Of a stretch of 64,000 nucleotides of DNA, positions 1 to 9,616 are shown piece after piece. Source of the DNA: Flavobacterium caeni (GTDB taxonomy: Bacteria; Bacteroidota; Bacteroidia; Flavobacteriales; Flavobacteriaceae); contig NZ_FMVF01000007.1 of the NCBI RefSeq assembly GCF_900101895.1, positions 109,006 through 173,005 of the forward strand. Direction: 5' to 3'. Numbering within the stretch: position 1 is the first letter of the stretch; each line of letters opens with the position of its first letter. Position numbers and translations under genes: made by a program. A model generated the notes under the pieces. It saw nothing but the letters and a program-made list of their open reading frames with translations, searched no databases and was not told the DNA's origin.

Positions 1-307
1 CACGGAGTTTTACAATGCGCAGGCCAACGTTAAAATCAAAGAAGGCTACAAAGATTTGTACAAAATCACGGTGGCGTTCTTCAAAGATGCGAAGTACGGG
101 TTGGTGTACACATTGCTCTACGTGCTTTCGATGGCTGTGCTTGCGTTTCACTTGCACCACGGTTTTGCCAGCGCGTTCCAATCCTTGGGCGCCAACAATC
201 CAAAATACAACGGACTCATCAAAGGATTTGGGAAAGGCTTCGCGATTATCGTACCGCTTTTGTTCGCCATCATTCCATTGTACCTCCATTTTATTCTAAA
301 AGCTTAA
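1..307 (+). CDS. sdhC: Succinate dehydrogenase cytochrome b subunit, C-terminal part (cut by window edge)
   Basis: Membrane anchor of succinate dehydrogenase (complex II), which passes electrons from the SdhAB arm to menaquinone. Only about the last 101 residues lie in the window; the reading frame is open from base 2 with no start, so the gene begins upstream. Two hydrophobic stretches are visible: one around [20 protein letters not shown], which carries a His suited to a haem ligand, and the final segment ending at FILKA. sdhA follows after 4 bases. The order sdhC-sdhA-sdhB and the Bacillus-type anchor are usual for Bacteroidetes. The identification rests largely on this context plus the helix pattern. 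Confidence 0.9.
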   Translation, partial: TEFYNAQANVKIKEGYKDLYKITVAFFKDAKYGLVYTLLYVLSMAVLAFHLHHGFASAFQSLGANNPKYNGLIKGFGKGFAIIVPLLFAIIPLYLHFILKA

Positions 308-311
308 TCCC

Positions 312-2312
312 ATGGCATTAGATTCAAAGATACCTTCAGGTCCTATCGCAGACAAATGGACCAATTATAAAAACCACATCAATCTGGTAAACCCGGCCAA
401 CAAACGCAACATCGACATCATTGTCGTTGGAACCGGTTTGGCAGGAGGTTCGGCTGCGGCGACTTTGGCCGAGCTTGGCTACAATGTCAAAGCATTTTGT
501 TTCCAGGATTCGCCACGTCGTGCGCACTCGATTGCGGCGCAGGGCGGAATCAACGCGGCCAAGAACTACATGGGCGACGGCGATTCGACATTCAGGTTGT
601 TTTATGATACCGTCAAAGGCGGCGACTACCGTGCGCGTGAGGCAAACGTACACCGTCTGGCAGAGGTTTCGGCCAACATCATCGACCAATGCGTCGCGCA
701 AGGCGTACCGTTGGCGCGTGAGTACGGCGGTTTGCTCGACAACCGTTCGTTTGGTGGCACGCTCGTTTCGCGTACATTTTATGCCAAAGGACAAACCGGA
801 CAACAGTTGTTGCTGGGTGCCTACTCGGCGATGAACCGTCAAATCGGTCGCGGCAAGATCAAAATGTACAACCGCCATGAAATGCTCGATTTGGTGTTGG
901 TGAACGGCAAAGCGCGTGGCATCATTGCACGCAACCTCATTACGGGCGAAATCGAAAGACATTCGGCGCACGCCGTGGTCATTGGTTCGGGCGGATACGG
1001 CAACGTATTTTTCCTTTCGACCAATGCGATGGGCAGCAACGCCACAGCCGCTTGGAAAATCCACAAAAAAGGGGCGTTTTTCGCCAATCCTTGTTATACG
1101 CAAATTCACCCGACCTGTATTCCGGTATCGGGCGATCACCAATCGAAACTGACGCTTATGTCTGAATCGTTGCGTAACGACGGGCGCATCTGGGTGCCGA
1201 AAAGCCTCGAAGATGCGCAGGCCATCCGCGAAGGGCGCAAGAAACCAACCGATTTGTCGGAAGAAGAACGCGATTATTACCTCGAAAGACGCTATCCGTC
1301 ATTCGGCAACCTCGTGCCGCGCGACGTGGCTTCAAGGGCCGCCAAGGAACGTTGCGACGCCGGTTTTGGCGTGAACAGGACAGGTGAGGCAGTTTATCTT
1401 GACTTTGCATCGGCTATCCAGCGCTATGGCAAGACACAGGCGCATATCAAAGGACTTGACGAAAACGACAAGGCGTTGGTCACCAAACTCGGGAAAGCGG
1501 TCGTAGAAGAAAAATACGGCAACTTGTTCCAGATGTACGAGAAAATCGTCGACCAAAATCCATACGAAACCCCTATGATGATTTACCCGGCCGTGCACTA
1601 TACCATGGGCGGTACTTGGGTCGATTACAATTTGATGACCACCATTCCGGGCTGTTTCTCGATCGGCGAATCGAACTTCTCCGACCACGGCGCGAACCGT
1701 CTGGGCGCCTCTGCCTTGATGCAAGGTTTGGCCGACGGTTATTTTGTATTGCCGTACACCATCGGCGATTATTTAGCACCGGATATCAAAACAGGTACCA
1801 TCTCTACCGATTTGCCGGAGTTTGTAGAGGCCGAGAAGAACGTACGCGAGCAACTCGAGAAGTTCATCAACAACAACGGCAAGCACTCGGTAGATCATTT
1901 CCATAAAAAACTCGGCAAGATCATGTGGGACAAAGTAGGCATGGCCCGAAATGCCCAAGGACTTACCGAAGCCATTGCAGAAATTGCCGCTTTGCGCGAA
2001 GAATTTTACGCCGACGTCAAGGTGCCTGGCTCGATGGTCGGGTTCAACCAAGAGCTCGAAAAAGCGATGCGCGTAGCCGATTTCCTCGAACTCGGGGAAT
2101 TGTTCGCCAAGGATGCGTTGCACCGGAATGAATCGTGCGGAGGACATTTCCGCGAGGAATACCAAACCGAAGACGGCGAAGCTTTGCGCGACGACCAGAA
2201 TTTTGCCTACGTGGCGGCTTGGGAGTACAAAGGCAAGCCAAGCGACGCGGTGCTGCACAAAGAGCCGCTTGTGTTCGAAAATGTAAAACTCGTAACCCGC
2301 AGTTACAAATAA
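312..2312 (+). CDS. sdhA: Succinate dehydrogenase/fumarate reductase flavoprotein subunit
   Basis: Catalytic FAD subunit that oxidises succinate to fumarate on the cytoplasmic face. The 666-residue protein has the dinucleotide-binding motif [18 protein letters not shown] near residue 40, the [12 protein letters not shown] segment that holds the covalently FAD-linked histidine, and the late [18 protein letters not shown] motif with catalytic arginine. Length fits the Bacteroidetes/Bacillus form, which is longer than the enterobacterial one. The ATG lies 4 bases after sdhC and sdhB follows 7 bases later, so the three are one operon. Codon use is GC-rich and typical of a highly expressed gene here. 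Confidence 0.98.
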   Translation: MALDSKIPSGPIADKWTNYKNHINLVNPANKRNIDIIVVGTGLAGGSAAATLAELGYNVKAFCFQDSPRRAHSIAAQGGINAAKNYMGDGDSTFRLFYDTVKGGDYRAREANVHRLAEVSANIIDQCVAQGVPLAREYGGLLDNRSFGGTLVSRTFYAKGQTGQQLLLGAYSAMNRQIGRGKIKMYNRHEMLDLVLVNGKARGIIARNLITGEIERHSAHAVVIGSGGYGNVFFLSTNAMGSNATAAWKIHKKGAFFANPCYTQIHPTCIPVSGDHQSKLTLMSESLRNDGRIWVPKSLEDAQAIREGRKKPTDLSEEERDYYLERRYPSFGNLVPRDVASRAAKERCDAGFGVNRTGEAVYLDFASAIQRYGKTQAHIKGLDENDKALVTKLGKAVVEEKYGNLFQMYEKIVDQNPYETPMMIYPAVHYTMGGTWVDYNLMTTIPGCFSIGESNFSDHGANRLGASALMQGLADGYFVLPYTIGDYLAPDIKTGTISTDLPEFVEAEKNVREQLEKFINNNGKHSVDHFHKKLGKIMWDKVGMARNAQGLTEAIAEIAALREEFYADVKVPGSMVGFNQELEKAMRVADFLELGELFAKDALHRNESCGGHFREEYQTEDGEALRDDQNFAYVAAWEYKGKPSDAVLHKEPLVFENVKLVTRSYK

Positions 2313-2319
2313 GATCGTT

Positions 2320-3063
2320 ATGAAACTGACACTCAAAATATGGCGTCAAAAAAACGCCGCAGACAAAGGGCAAATCGTAGATTATCCGATTGATGGCGTT
2401 TCGCCCGACATGTCCTTTTTGGAAATGCTCGACGTGCTCAATGAGCAACTCATCAACCGCGGCGAAGATCCGGTAGCGTTCGACCACGATTGTCGTGAAG
2501 GGATTTGCGGGATGTGTTCGTTGTTCATCAACGGCGAAGCGCATGGCCCAGACCGTGGCGTGACGACCTGCCAGTTGCACATGCGTATGTTCAAAGACGG
2601 CGATACGATTTTTATCGAACCGTTCCGCGCCAAGGCATTTCCGGTGATCAAGGATTTGGTGGTCGACCGCAGTTCGTTCGACCGCATCCAGCATGCCGGC
2701 GGATTCATCTCGATCAATACTTCGGGGCGTACCATCGACGCCAATACGATCCCGATTCCCAAGCACGATGCCGACCGCGCGTTCGATGCCGCGACGTGTA
2801 TCGGGTGCGGCGCTTGTGTGGCAAGCTGTAAAAACTCATCGGCCATGTTGTTTGTATCGGCCAAAGTATCACAGTTTGCGCTGTTGCCGCAGGGGAAAGT
2901 CGAAGCGACCGATCGCGTGCTGAACATGGTCAACCAAATGGACGCAGAGGGCTTTGGAAACTGTACCAATACGGGCGCTTGCGAAGTCGAGTGTCCAAAA
3001 GGCATCTCACTCGAGAACATCGCGCGTATGAACCGCGAATATTTAAGCGCAAGTATCAAGTAG
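2320..3063 (+). CDS. sdhB: Succinate dehydrogenase/fumarate reductase iron-sulfur subunit
   Basis: Electron-transfer subunit linking the SdhA flavin to the membrane anchor. The 247-residue protein carries the [2Fe-2S] ligand set CREGICGMC plus a later Cys in TTCQLHM, then the ferredoxin-like [11 protein letters not shown] motif and a final [14 protein letters not shown] cluster for the [4Fe-4S] and [3Fe-4S] centres. It is the last gene of the sdhCAB operon; a strong hairpin terminator follows 19 bases after the stop codon. Confidence 0.98.
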   Translation: MKLTLKIWRQKNAADKGQIVDYPIDGVSPDMSFLEMLDVLNEQLINRGEDPVAFDHDCREGICGMCSLFINGEAHGPDRGVTTCQLHMRMFKDGDTIFIEPFRAKAFPVIKDLVVDRSSFDRIQHAGGFISINTSGRTIDANTIPIPKHDADRAFDAATCIGCGACVASCKNSSAMLFVSAKVSQFALLPQGKVEATDRVLNMVNQMDAEGFGNCTNTGACEVECPKGISLENIARMNREYLSASIK

Positions 3064-3082
3064 ATTTGCTAAAGATAGAAAG

Positions 3083-3108
3083 AACGCATCCTTAGGGGTG
3101 CGTTTTTT
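3083..3108 (+). terminator. Terminator after sdhCAB
   Basis: Nine-base stem AACGCATCC pairs with GGGTGCGTT (one G-T wobble) across a TTAG loop and is followed by a run of T. It ends the sdh operon and separates it from the nitrilase promoter immediately downstream. Confidence 0.85.
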
Positions 3109-3116
3109 GTTTGCGC

Positions 3117-3147
3117 TTGACGGTGTTTTTACATTTTGTTACCTTTG
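3117..3147 (+). promoter_or_regulatory. Promoter of the nitrilase-family gene
   Basis: TTG at 3117-3119, a 20-base spacer and TACCTTTG at 3140-3147 match the Flavobacterium consensus TTG-N17-23-TAnnTTTG. It places the transcript start a few bases before the ATG at 3162 and rules out the in-frame upstream start at 3111. Confidence 0.7.
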
Positions 3148-3161
3148 GGCAAAGCAACAGC

Positions 3162-3929
3162 ATGAAAGTAGCCCTCGTCCAAGCCCCGCTGATTTGGCAT
3201 GATGCCGAAGCAAACCGGCGCTATTTTGCGCAAAAGATCGACGCACTCGATCCGGTCGATTTGATTGTCCTGCCCGAAATGTTTACTACTGGTTTTACGA
3301 TGGAACCAGAGGTTGTGGCCGAGAAAATGTCGGGCGAAACCGTTTTGTGGATGCAGTCGATGGCGTTGGCCAAGAACGCTGCGGTTGTAGGCAGTATTGT
3401 TGTGGAAGAAGACAAAAAGTATTACAATAGGTTGCTTTTTGTCCGTCCGACGGGAATGGTCGAGTACTATGACAAACGACATTTGTTTACGTTGGCCGGC
3501 GAAGACAAAGTCTACACGCCGGGCCGCGACAAATTGATTGTCGATTATTTGGGTTGGAAGATTTGCCTGCTGATTTGCTACGACTTGCGGTTCCCCGTGT
3601 TTTCGAGAAATGCCGAACAGTACGATGCGCTTATTTACGTCGCCAATTGGCCCAAGCCCAGGATTGCGGCATGGGACGCGCTGCTCAAGGCGCGTGCGAT
3701 TGAAAATGTGAGTTATGTGATGGGCGTTAATCGGGTAGGAAAAGACGCAAACCAACACGATTATGTAGGACATTCACAAATAATCGATGCGCTCGGAAGT
3801 TATATTGTCGCTCCTGACGAAATCGAGGGCGTTTTGCGGGCCGAAATCAGCAAAACGGAACTCGTGGCTACAAGAAATAAATTTGCGTTCCTGGACGACC
3901 GCGATGGGTTTACGGTGCAGCCAGATTAA
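3162..3929 (+). CDS. Carbon-nitrogen hydrolase, omega-amidase type
   Basis: Nitrilase-superfamily amidase of 255 residues. The triad is visible: Glu39 in LPEMFTTGF, Lys105 in YDKRHLF and nucleophile Cys139 in LLICYDLRFP. The short size and the PEMF/CYDLRFP sequences fit the YafV/omega-amidase branch, which hydrolyses alpha-ketoglutaramate-like products of transamination; the exact substrate is inferred. The ATG at 3162 is chosen because a consensus promoter overlaps the region of the earlier in-frame start. The 3' end overlaps the convergent lipoprotein gene by 20 bases. Confidence 0.88.
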   Translation: MKVALVQAPLIWHDAEANRRYFAQKIDALDPVDLIVLPEMFTTGFTMEPEVVAEKMSGETVLWMQSMALAKNAAVVGSIVVEEDKKYYNRLLFVRPTGMVEYYDKRHLFTLAGEDKVYTPGRDKLIVDYLGWKICLLICYDLRFPVFSRNAEQYDALIYVANWPKPRIAAWDALLKARAIENVSYVMGVNRVGKDANQHDYVGHSQIIDALGSYIVAPDEIEGVLRAEISKTELVATRNKFAFLDDRDGFTVQPD

Positions 3930-5529
3930 AGTTTTGCTCTACATCCCAATTGGCGCGTACATCTATTTCCTTCGGATAGTAGATGACTTCTTCCGACTGT
4001 CGCTTTTCGAGAAAATTCCCCGTGTCCCAAACTTTGTTTTTGTTCGCATCATAAATCACACGAAGCGTGAACAGCTCGGGCTTTATCAGGTTAAAATCGA
4101 TGGTTGTTCGGTCTTCGGAATAATCGCTGTACAAGACCGTTCCCTTGGAATCTGTGAGCTCGATGATGATGGGAAACTGCTTGACGTTTTCAAGAAGCAG
4201 ACGCAGGTTTCCAAATTCACTGGTGTTTTTTGTCTCGAGCTTGTAGCGCAGCGTGTCGTTGGCTTGTTCGAGATAGTCCACGAGCGCGCCCGGTAGTAGT
4301 TCCAGTTGGTATTTTTGCAGTGGTTCTTTTTCGAAATCCAGCGTCAATTCTTGCTTTTGATCGTCATAGGTCGTTTTGAATGCGACTTTTGCAGAGTCCT
4401 TATTGACCAACGATATTTTGTCAGAGACTACACCCTTCAAAGGATTAGAAGATGTAAACACTAATTTATCACGAAGTGCAATCGCACCGTTGTGGCTCGA
4501 TTTGATACTAAGCGTGTCGGTCTTTTGGTTTTTGATCTTGACGCTAAAGTTTTCTTTTACGTTGTTTTTCACCAATTCGATTTGCAGCGAATCCGACTTT
4601 ACTTCGGCGTCGAGCTTGATGGGCTTATACCAAACCTGTAGCGAATCTTTGTTCGGGAACTTTGTTATGATGGTCTCGAGTTTCTGGCCGGCTTTGGAAA
4701 GCGATACCGTCACGTCCTTGGGGTCGCCTTCGTAACCCACCAACAATCGGTTGCCCGATGCTTGGACGGGTTTGTAGGGTTTGAAGGGCAAGACTTCCTT
4801 AAACAATTCAATTTCGTAGACGGTGTCGTTCGGGATCGTGACATATTGTTGATGAAACCCGATCTTGTCGTCCTTCGGATTGAATTTGTAGTTGTTGTTT
4901 TTGTCCTTGAGCGCCACCAACAAGTATTTGCCGGCCTTGAGGTTCTCGAGCCTGAACGTTTTGGCGCTGTCGAGCGTATTGGTTACATAGCGTGGGAACT
5001 CATTGTAAACCACCGAATCGTTAAAGCGTTCGTTGGTATCGTAAAGCATGACCGTTACAAAATTGTCGACTTCTTTGGCGTAGGCGTCCTTGATGCGTCC
5101 GTTGAGCATCAGCGAGTCGATGTGTGATCCCGTCGAAAAAACGTATTTGAATTGTCGGTACGGGTTGCTCTCGTTGTTGTCCTCGATGCTCTGTCCAAAG
5201 TTGAAGCTGTAAGTGGTGTTGGGCTGTAGCGTATCGTTGATCTTGATCGTGATGTATTTGCTGGCGTTAGTAGGAAGTACATCGGGCGCATTTTTCATAG
5301 GCGGCGACACGATCAACTGTTTGTTGATGTTTTTGAGCTTGATGTATTCGTCAAAGGTAAGCTTGATGGTATTGCCCGTAAATTGCGTTGCGTAGTTTTT
5401 TGGAACCGCGCTTTTGAGTGTCGGGGCGATGGTGTCTTTGAGGCCGCCCGTAATGGTGCCTCTTTTGGCGCAACCTGTGAAGGCAAGCAAGAGTAAGCCG
5501 ATAAAGATTCTGAACTGCAAATGGCGCAT
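3910..5529 (-). CDS. Ig-like domain lipoprotein
   Basis: Predicted surface or periplasmic lipoprotein of 539 residues. The N-terminus is a type II signal peptide ending in the lipobox AFTGC with Cys20. Directly after it, TIAPTLKSAVPKNYATQF and the following IKLTFDEYIKL have the look of the bacterial Ig-like (Big_5) domain found near the N-terminus of many Bacteroidetes lipoproteins. The rest is beta-rich with many short hydrophilic repeats and no enzyme motif that I recognise. The ATG at 5529 is preferred over an upstream one because it gives a clean signal peptide. Role unknown; an envelope structural or binding function is plausible. Confidence 0.8.
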   Translation of the reverse strand: MRHLQFRIFIGLLLLAFTGCAKRGTITGGLKDTIAPTLKSAVPKNYATQFTGNTIKLTFDEYIKLKNINKQLIVSPPMKNAPDVLPTNASKYITIKINDTLQPNTTYSFNFGQSIEDNNESNPYRQFKYVFSTGSHIDSLMLNGRIKDAYAKEVDNFVTVMLYDTNERFNDSVVYNEFPRYVTNTLDSAKTFRLENLKAGKYLLVALKDKNNNYKFNPKDDKIGFHQQYVTIPNDTVYEIELFKEVLPFKPYKPVQASGNRLLVGYEGDPKDVTVSLSKAGQKLETIITKFPNKDSLQVWYKPIKLDAEVKSDSLQIELVKNNVKENFSVKIKNQKTDTLSIKSSHNGAIALRDKLVFTSSNPLKGVVSDKISLVNKDSAKVAFKTTYDDQKQELTLDFEKEPLQKYQLELLPGALVDYLEQANDTLRYKLETKNTSEFGNLRLLLENVKQFPIIIELTDSKGTVLYSDYSEDRTTIDFNLIKPELFTLRVIYDANKNKVWDTGNFLEKRQSEEVIYYPKEIDVRANWDVEQNFNLAAP

Positions 5530-5693
5530 ACGGCAGATTTTGAACCACAAATTAACGATTATATTTAGTCACGACGAAACATTTTTGCGATTTCTTAGCG
5601 CGGTTTGCCAGTAGCAGGAAGCCCAACCTGGGGTTAAATTATAATCTATTGAAAATTAGTTATATGTGAATAATTAGTATAAAATTACACTAA

Positions 5694-6380
5694 TTATGAA
5701 TGTGACATAGCCATGCATACAATACTGATTTTAGTGTTAGGAATGCCTTGCAACACGCGGGCACAACTCTCGAGCGTGGCACCTGTGGTGAGTACGTCGT
5801 CAACCAACAGCAAGTGTTTGCCCTGGTGCGTTTCTTCCGAATTAATGCCGAATATTTCCTGGTTGCGCACCTCATTCCGGCCCATTAAGTTTTTCTTGGT
5901 TTGCGTTTTCGAGTACTTTTTCCGGACGAGAAGCCGGTCGTTATACGCAACGCCCAATCGGTCTGCTAGCGCCATGCCGAAAGCGGTTACTTGGTTGTAG
6001 CCGCGTTCACGCAATTTTTTGGGGTGCAGCGGCACAGGAATGATTTCGTCGACGTCGAATAGCGCGCCCGTATCGAACAAAATCGATCCATACCATTGAC
6101 CGAGCGTTGTCCCTACAGATTCGGCGCCGTGGTACTTGAGGCTGTGGATCATTTGCTGTACGATCCCACGCTTGTGGTAGTGCAGGAATGTTGCGGCGAA
6201 CTCGATGTGGATTTTCCCGTAGAATTTCTTGAACGCTTCGTTCTCGGGGGTTAAATGGTGGTAGGTTTGCGGCATTTCATGTCGGCACGTGGTGCAAATT
6301 GCTTTTTCGTTGACTAACAACAAGGCGTCGCAGCCCGCACAAACGGGCGGATAGAACAAATCAATCAGGCTTTTAGACAT
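5694..6380 (-). CDS. comF: ComF-family phosphoribosyltransferase-like protein
   Basis: 228-residue ComF/GntX-type protein. An N-terminal zinc ribbon (Cys14, Cys17, Cys29, Cys32) is followed by a phosphoribosyltransferase fold with the PRPP-binding motif LLLVDDVLTTGAT at about residues 190-202. Members take part in uptake or processing of transforming DNA in some bacteria; the biochemical substrate is not settled. The start at 6380 (MSKSLIDLFYPPVC) is chosen because the upstream in-frame extension runs into the glyS promoter and lacks family similarity. It is divergent from glyS across 85 bases. Confidence 0.88.
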   Translation of the reverse strand: MSKSLIDLFYPPVCAGCDALLLVNEKAICTTCRHEMPQTYHHLTPENEAFKKFYGKIHIEFAATFLHYHKRGIVQQMIHSLKYHGAESVGTTLGQWYGSILFDTGALFDVDEIIPVPLHPKKLRERGYNQVTAFGMALADRLGVAYNDRLLVRKKYSKTQTKKNLMGRNEVRNQEIFGINSEETHQGKHLLLVDDVLTTGATLESCARVLQGIPNTKISIVCMAMSHS

Positions 6381-6450
6381 ATCATTTTGGCTTTGAAAGG
6401 ATAATGTCGTAAAATTCGGGAATCGCGGTTTTATTTCATTACAGTTTTTA

Positions 6451-6458
6451 TATTTTTG
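6451..6458 (+). promoter_or_regulatory. -7 box upstream of glyS
   Basis: TATTTTTG fits TAnnTTTG and ends only seven bases before the glyS ATG, which implies a very short leader. No convincing -33 TTG was found at the right distance. Confidence 0.5.
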
Positions 6459-6465
6459 CACCACT

Positions 6466-8007
6466 ATGGCAAAACAAGAAGATTTATTTAAGAATGTCGT
6501 GTCGCACGCCAAGGAATATGGGTTCATTTTTCCTTCGAGCGAGGTGTACGACGGTTTGAGCGCGGTATACGATTATGCGCAAAACGGTGTCGAACTTAAA
6601 AACAACATCCGTCAGTATTGGTGGAAAGCGATGGTGCAGATGCACGAGAACATCGTGGGTCTCGATGCGGCGATTTTGATGCACCCGACTACTTGGAAGG
6701 CGTCTGGGCACGTAGACGCGTTCAACGATCCGCTTATCGACAACAAGGATTCCAAGAAAAGATACCGCGCCGATGTGCTGATCGAAGATTACGCCGAAAA
6801 GCTCAACCAAAAGGCCGAGAAAGAAATCGAGAAAGCGCGCGCACGTTATGGCGAGGCGTTTAACGAACAAGAATTCGTTACCACCAATGCGCGTGTGATG
6901 GAGTACAAATCGCGTAACCGCGAGATCCTGGAGCGCATGGGGCGTTCATTGGGCAACAATGACCTCGAAGACGTCAAAGCGTTGATCGAGGAGCTCGAAA
7001 TCGCCGATCCCGAAACCGGTTCGCGAAATTGGACCGATGTCAAGCAGTTCAACCTGATGTTCGGCACCAAACTCGGCGCATCGGCCGATAATGCCATGGA
7101 TTTGTACCTGCGTCCAGAAACCGCGCAGGGTATTTTCGTCAATTTCCTCAACGTACAAAAGTCGGGCAGGATGAAAGTGCCGTTCGGCATCGCCCAAACC
7201 GGCAAGGCGTTCAGGAATGAAATCGTCGCCAGACAATTCATCTTCCGTATGCGCGAGTTCGAACAAATGGAAATGCAATTCTTCGTACGGCCAGGCGAAG
7301 AGATGAAATGGTACGACTACTGGAAGCAAACGCGTCTCAACTGGCACCTTTCGTTGGGCTTGGGCGTGACCAATTACCGTTTCCACGACCACGAAAAGCT
7401 GGCGCATTACGCCAACGCCGCCGCCGATATCGAATTCAACTTTCCGTTCGGATTCAAGGAACTCGAAGGCATCCATTCACGCACCGATTTCGATTTGAAA
7501 GCGCACGAGCAGTATTCTGGGCGAAAATTACAGTATTTTGACCCGGAACTCAATGAGAACTACGTGCCTTATGTCGTAGAAACTTCGGTGGGCCTCGATC
7601 GTATGTTTCTTGCCGTTTTTTCGACATCGCTCAAAGAAGAAACGCTTGAAGACGGATCAACCAGAACCGTATTGGCTTTGCCATCGGTACTCGCACCTAC
7701 CAAGGCGGCGGTATTGCCTTTGATCAAACGCGACGGCTTGCCGGAATTGGCGCAAAAGATTGTCGACGATCTCAAATGGGATTTCAACATGGCTTATGAC
7801 GAAAAAGATGCGGTGGGACGTCGCTACCGCAGACAAGACGCTTTGGGGACGCCATTCTGTATTACGGTAGACCACCAAACGCTCGAAGACCAGACCGTCA
7901 CGATACGTCATCGCGATTCGATGAAGCAGGACCGCGTGGCGATCGCATCGTTGCGCCAAATCATAGACAGCGAAGTCAACATGAGACATTGGCTGATGAA
8001 AATGTAA
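6466..8007 (+). CDS. glyS: Glycyl-tRNA synthetase
   Basis: Class II aminoacyl-tRNA synthetase that charges tRNA-Gly. The 513-residue single chain is the eukaryote/archaea-like alpha2 type, not the tetrameric GlyQS type. Visible features are class II motif 1 around LYLRPETAQGIFVNFLNV, motif 2 in FRNEIVARQFIFRMREFEQMEM, motif 3 in VVETSVGLDRMFLAVF, and a C-terminal anticodon-binding domain ending IRHRDSMKQDRV. The ATG at 6466 follows a -7 box by a few bases. A terminator sits right after the stop codon. Confidence 0.97.
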   Translation: MAKQEDLFKNVVSHAKEYGFIFPSSEVYDGLSAVYDYAQNGVELKNNIRQYWWKAMVQMHENIVGLDAAILMHPTTWKASGHVDAFNDPLIDNKDSKKRYRADVLIEDYAEKLNQKAEKEIEKARARYGEAFNEQEFVTTNARVMEYKSRNREILERMGRSLGNNDLEDVKALIEELEIADPETGSRNWTDVKQFNLMFGTKLGASADNAMDLYLRPETAQGIFVNFLNVQKSGRMKVPFGIAQTGKAFRNEIVARQFIFRMREFEQMEMQFFVRPGEEMKWYDYWKQTRLNWHLSLGLGVTNYRFHDHEKLAHYANAAADIEFNFPFGFKELEGIHSRTDFDLKAHEQYSGRKLQYFDPELNENYVPYVVETSVGLDRMFLAVFSTSLKEETLEDGSTRTVLALPSVLAPTKAAVLPLIKRDGLPELAQKIVDDLKWDFNMAYDEKDAVGRRYRRQDALGTPFCITVDHQTLEDQTVTIRHRDSMKQDRVAIASLRQIIDSEVNMRHWLMKM

Positions 8008-8011
8008 AAAG

Positions 8012-8035
8012 AAAAGGGCGTCAAGCCCTTTTTTT
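8012..8035 (+). terminator. Terminator after glyS, shared with the convergent P63C gene
   Basis: AAGGGC and GCCCTT pair across a GTCAA loop and a T run follows. A-rich bases on the other side make it usable in both directions; the stop codon of the convergent gene lies inside the hairpin at 8021-8023. Confidence 0.8.
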
Positions 8036-8989
8036 ATTGTGTTTCGTGTAGATCCGGTTGACGGCAACGGCTTTCTGCAGTTGGCTGTCAAGTAGACCGA
8101 TGGGTCGCTCGGTATGCGGGTCTGCGATGGTTAACGCGAAATTCGTGGTCTTGGGATGGATCCTGTTCGCAAGTTGTAAGAAAACACTCCAATTACTTGC
8201 GGCAGCCTTGAACAACGCCATAATTTCAGAAACATAATGCTGCAACTCGGGATGCTCGTGGTTTTTTGGCATTTTCCCCGGACGTCGGTAGAAGCGTTTG
8301 GGTTTTTGGGCGCGTAACGCCATGTTCAGCTGATCGTTAATGCGCGAAAACAGACATTCGTGTAGAAGTTCGGCTATTTTTTTCGGATTTTTCCGAAGCG
8401 CATGCCAATCCAATGCGTGCATCTCGAGAAGCGCTTCAAAAAACGTATCACGCAGGGCGGGAATCCAATGGTAGACCGCATCGTCGTGATGCGAGAGCAT
8501 AAAATCACGGAGGTAGATTTTTCCCGTTTCTTTTGTAAAATTGAATCCCGTCGCTTCTTCGATGGCTTCTCGCGGCCCTATCGCCTCGAAGTGACTATCG
8601 ATTAAGGCCGCGGCTTTGGCGTGCTTGAGCTGGCCGACACTCAGGTAGCCGTCGTTCTTGGCGTTTAGGATCGTTTTGCAGGCATCGATGGCCACACTGG
8701 GGTAGATTCCTTCTATTTTGGTCAAACTACCGTCAGGCCGCTCCATTTCGAACAAGATTGGGTTTTCCAACGCCTCAAACAGCGCACCCGAAACCGGATA
8801 GAACTTGTTGATGCTGCCGAGCAAATCGAACAACCAATCGGGCGATTTTCCGTCGTACCCCAGTGCTTTTTGTAGCCCAGCTTTCATGAGCACGCCGTTT
8901 CCATCGCTTAGGATGTAACAGGGCAGCTCTAAATGGCCAATGCGCAAAGGGAGTTTCCCCGTACCGTATATGATCGACAGTGATTCCAT
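8021..8989 (-). CDS. P63C domain protein
   Basis: 322-residue protein of the P63C family. The N-terminal part (LPLRIGHLELPCYILSDGNG, then LMKAGLQKALGY) and the C-terminal part (PALRDTFFEALLEMHAL, then HEHPELQHYVSEIMALFKAA) match my memory of P63C proteins, first defined from phage regulators. No nuclease or membrane motif is visible. The upstream gene's TAA overlaps this ATG by one base (TAATG), so translation is probably coupled; an in-frame ATG at 9013 would add eight residues. Function is unknown; association with mobile elements or gene regulation is inference. Confidence 0.8.
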   Translation of the reverse strand: MESLSIIYGTGKLPLRIGHLELPCYILSDGNGVLMKAGLQKALGYDGKSPDWLFDLLGSINKFYPVSGALFEALENPILFEMERPDGSLTKIEGIYPSVAIDACKTILNAKNDGYLSVGQLKHAKAAALIDSHFEAIGPREAIEEATGFNFTKETGKIYLRDFMLSHHDDAVYHWIPALRDTFFEALLEMHALDWHALRKNPKKIAELLHECLFSRINDQLNMALRAQKPKRFYRRPGKMPKNHEHPELQHYVSEIMALFKAAASNWSVFLQLANRIHPKTTNFALTIADPHTERPIGLLDSQLQKAVAVNRIYTKHNKKRA

Positions 8990-9483
8990 TATTTTTTTAG
9001 GGTTTGTAGCCATTCGAGCAATTGCATGCGGTCTTTTTCGACCACCACTTCGATTTGATCGACTTTTTGCCGTGGGTTTGGTTTGGCGCGATCACTTATT
9101 TTTTGGTAGTCCAACCCCAAGTGTTTCCTGATGCGTTGCAAAAGGAACCAAGCTGTTTTTTGGGTGAGCCCCAAGTCTTCTCCGAGTTGTATCGATGTGA
9201 TGGGTTGTGTTGCGGTGGTAACCATCCAAATGGCCATGAACCATTTTTGTAGGGGCACTTTGCTGTTGTAAAAGATCGTTCCGGTCTTGACGTTGAAATA
9301 TTTTCCTGTATTTCGGCAACGGTATTTTCTGTCGGCACACAGGTACACTTTCGAGATTGGATCAAATGGACTTGTAACGAGTCCATTCCAGCGAATTTGC
9401 TCGAGGTGTTCCATACAGGCTATTTCGTTGGGAAATGCCGCAGCAACCTCACTGACGCTTTTGAATTCCTTAAAGTCTATCAT
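8989..9483 (-). CDS. Transposase-derived zinc-ribbon/HTH protein without nuclease domain
   Basis: 164-residue protein that aligns by eye with the N-terminal part of IS1595-type transposases: AAAFPNEIACMEHLEQIRWNG, a ribbon region, RNTGKYFNVKTGTIFYNSK, LPLQKWFMAIW-like text, and the helix-turn-helix QLGEDLGLTQKTAWFLLQRI. It stops where the DDE nuclease would begin and ends in a short Lys/Glu-rich tail. The first ribbon Cys pair is replaced (SPFDPIS), so zinc binding may be weakened. No inverted repeats or target duplication were seen. Coupled to the P63C gene by TAATG, it is more likely a domesticated DNA-binding partner than an active element. Confidence 0.75.
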   Translation of the reverse strand: MIDFKEFKSVSEVAAAFPNEIACMEHLEQIRWNGLVTSPFDPISKVYLCADRKYRCRNTGKYFNVKTGTIFYNSKVPLQKWFMAIWMVTTATQPITSIQLGEDLGLTQKTAWFLLQRIRKHLGLDYQKISDRAKPNPRQKVDQIEVVVEKDRMQLLEWLQTLKK

Positions 9484-9498
9484 TTTGATTTAAAAACA

Positions 9499-9506
9499 CA
9501 AATATA
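9499..9506 (-). promoter_or_regulatory. -7 box for the zinc-ribbon/P63C gene pair
   Basis: On the minus strand these bases read TATATTTG, an exact TAnnTTTG match, 15 bases upstream of the ATG at 9483. The surrounding DNA is very AT-rich. No -33 TTG was found at the usual spacing. Confidence 0.5.
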
Positions 9507-9616
9507 TTTAAAATGATGTAATAAAGTATATAAGAATGATTTTTTGTACGTCTTTTCTCGACGAATGACACGACGTGTGCTCTTTGCCGAGTTTTTTTGC
9601 CGTTCACGAAAAAATG

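Noticed and set aside
336..1142. Long antisense open frame opposite sdhA
   Set aside because: Overlaps a certain gene and its translation is Arg-rich without domains; GC-rich codon use on the sense strand creates such frames throughout the window.
3111..3161. Upstream start for the nitrilase gene
   Set aside because: It lies inside the -33/-7 promoter at 3117-3147; the product from 3162 matches the family.
8989..9483. Active insertion sequence
   Set aside because: No DDE domain, no terminal inverted repeats and no target duplication were seen.
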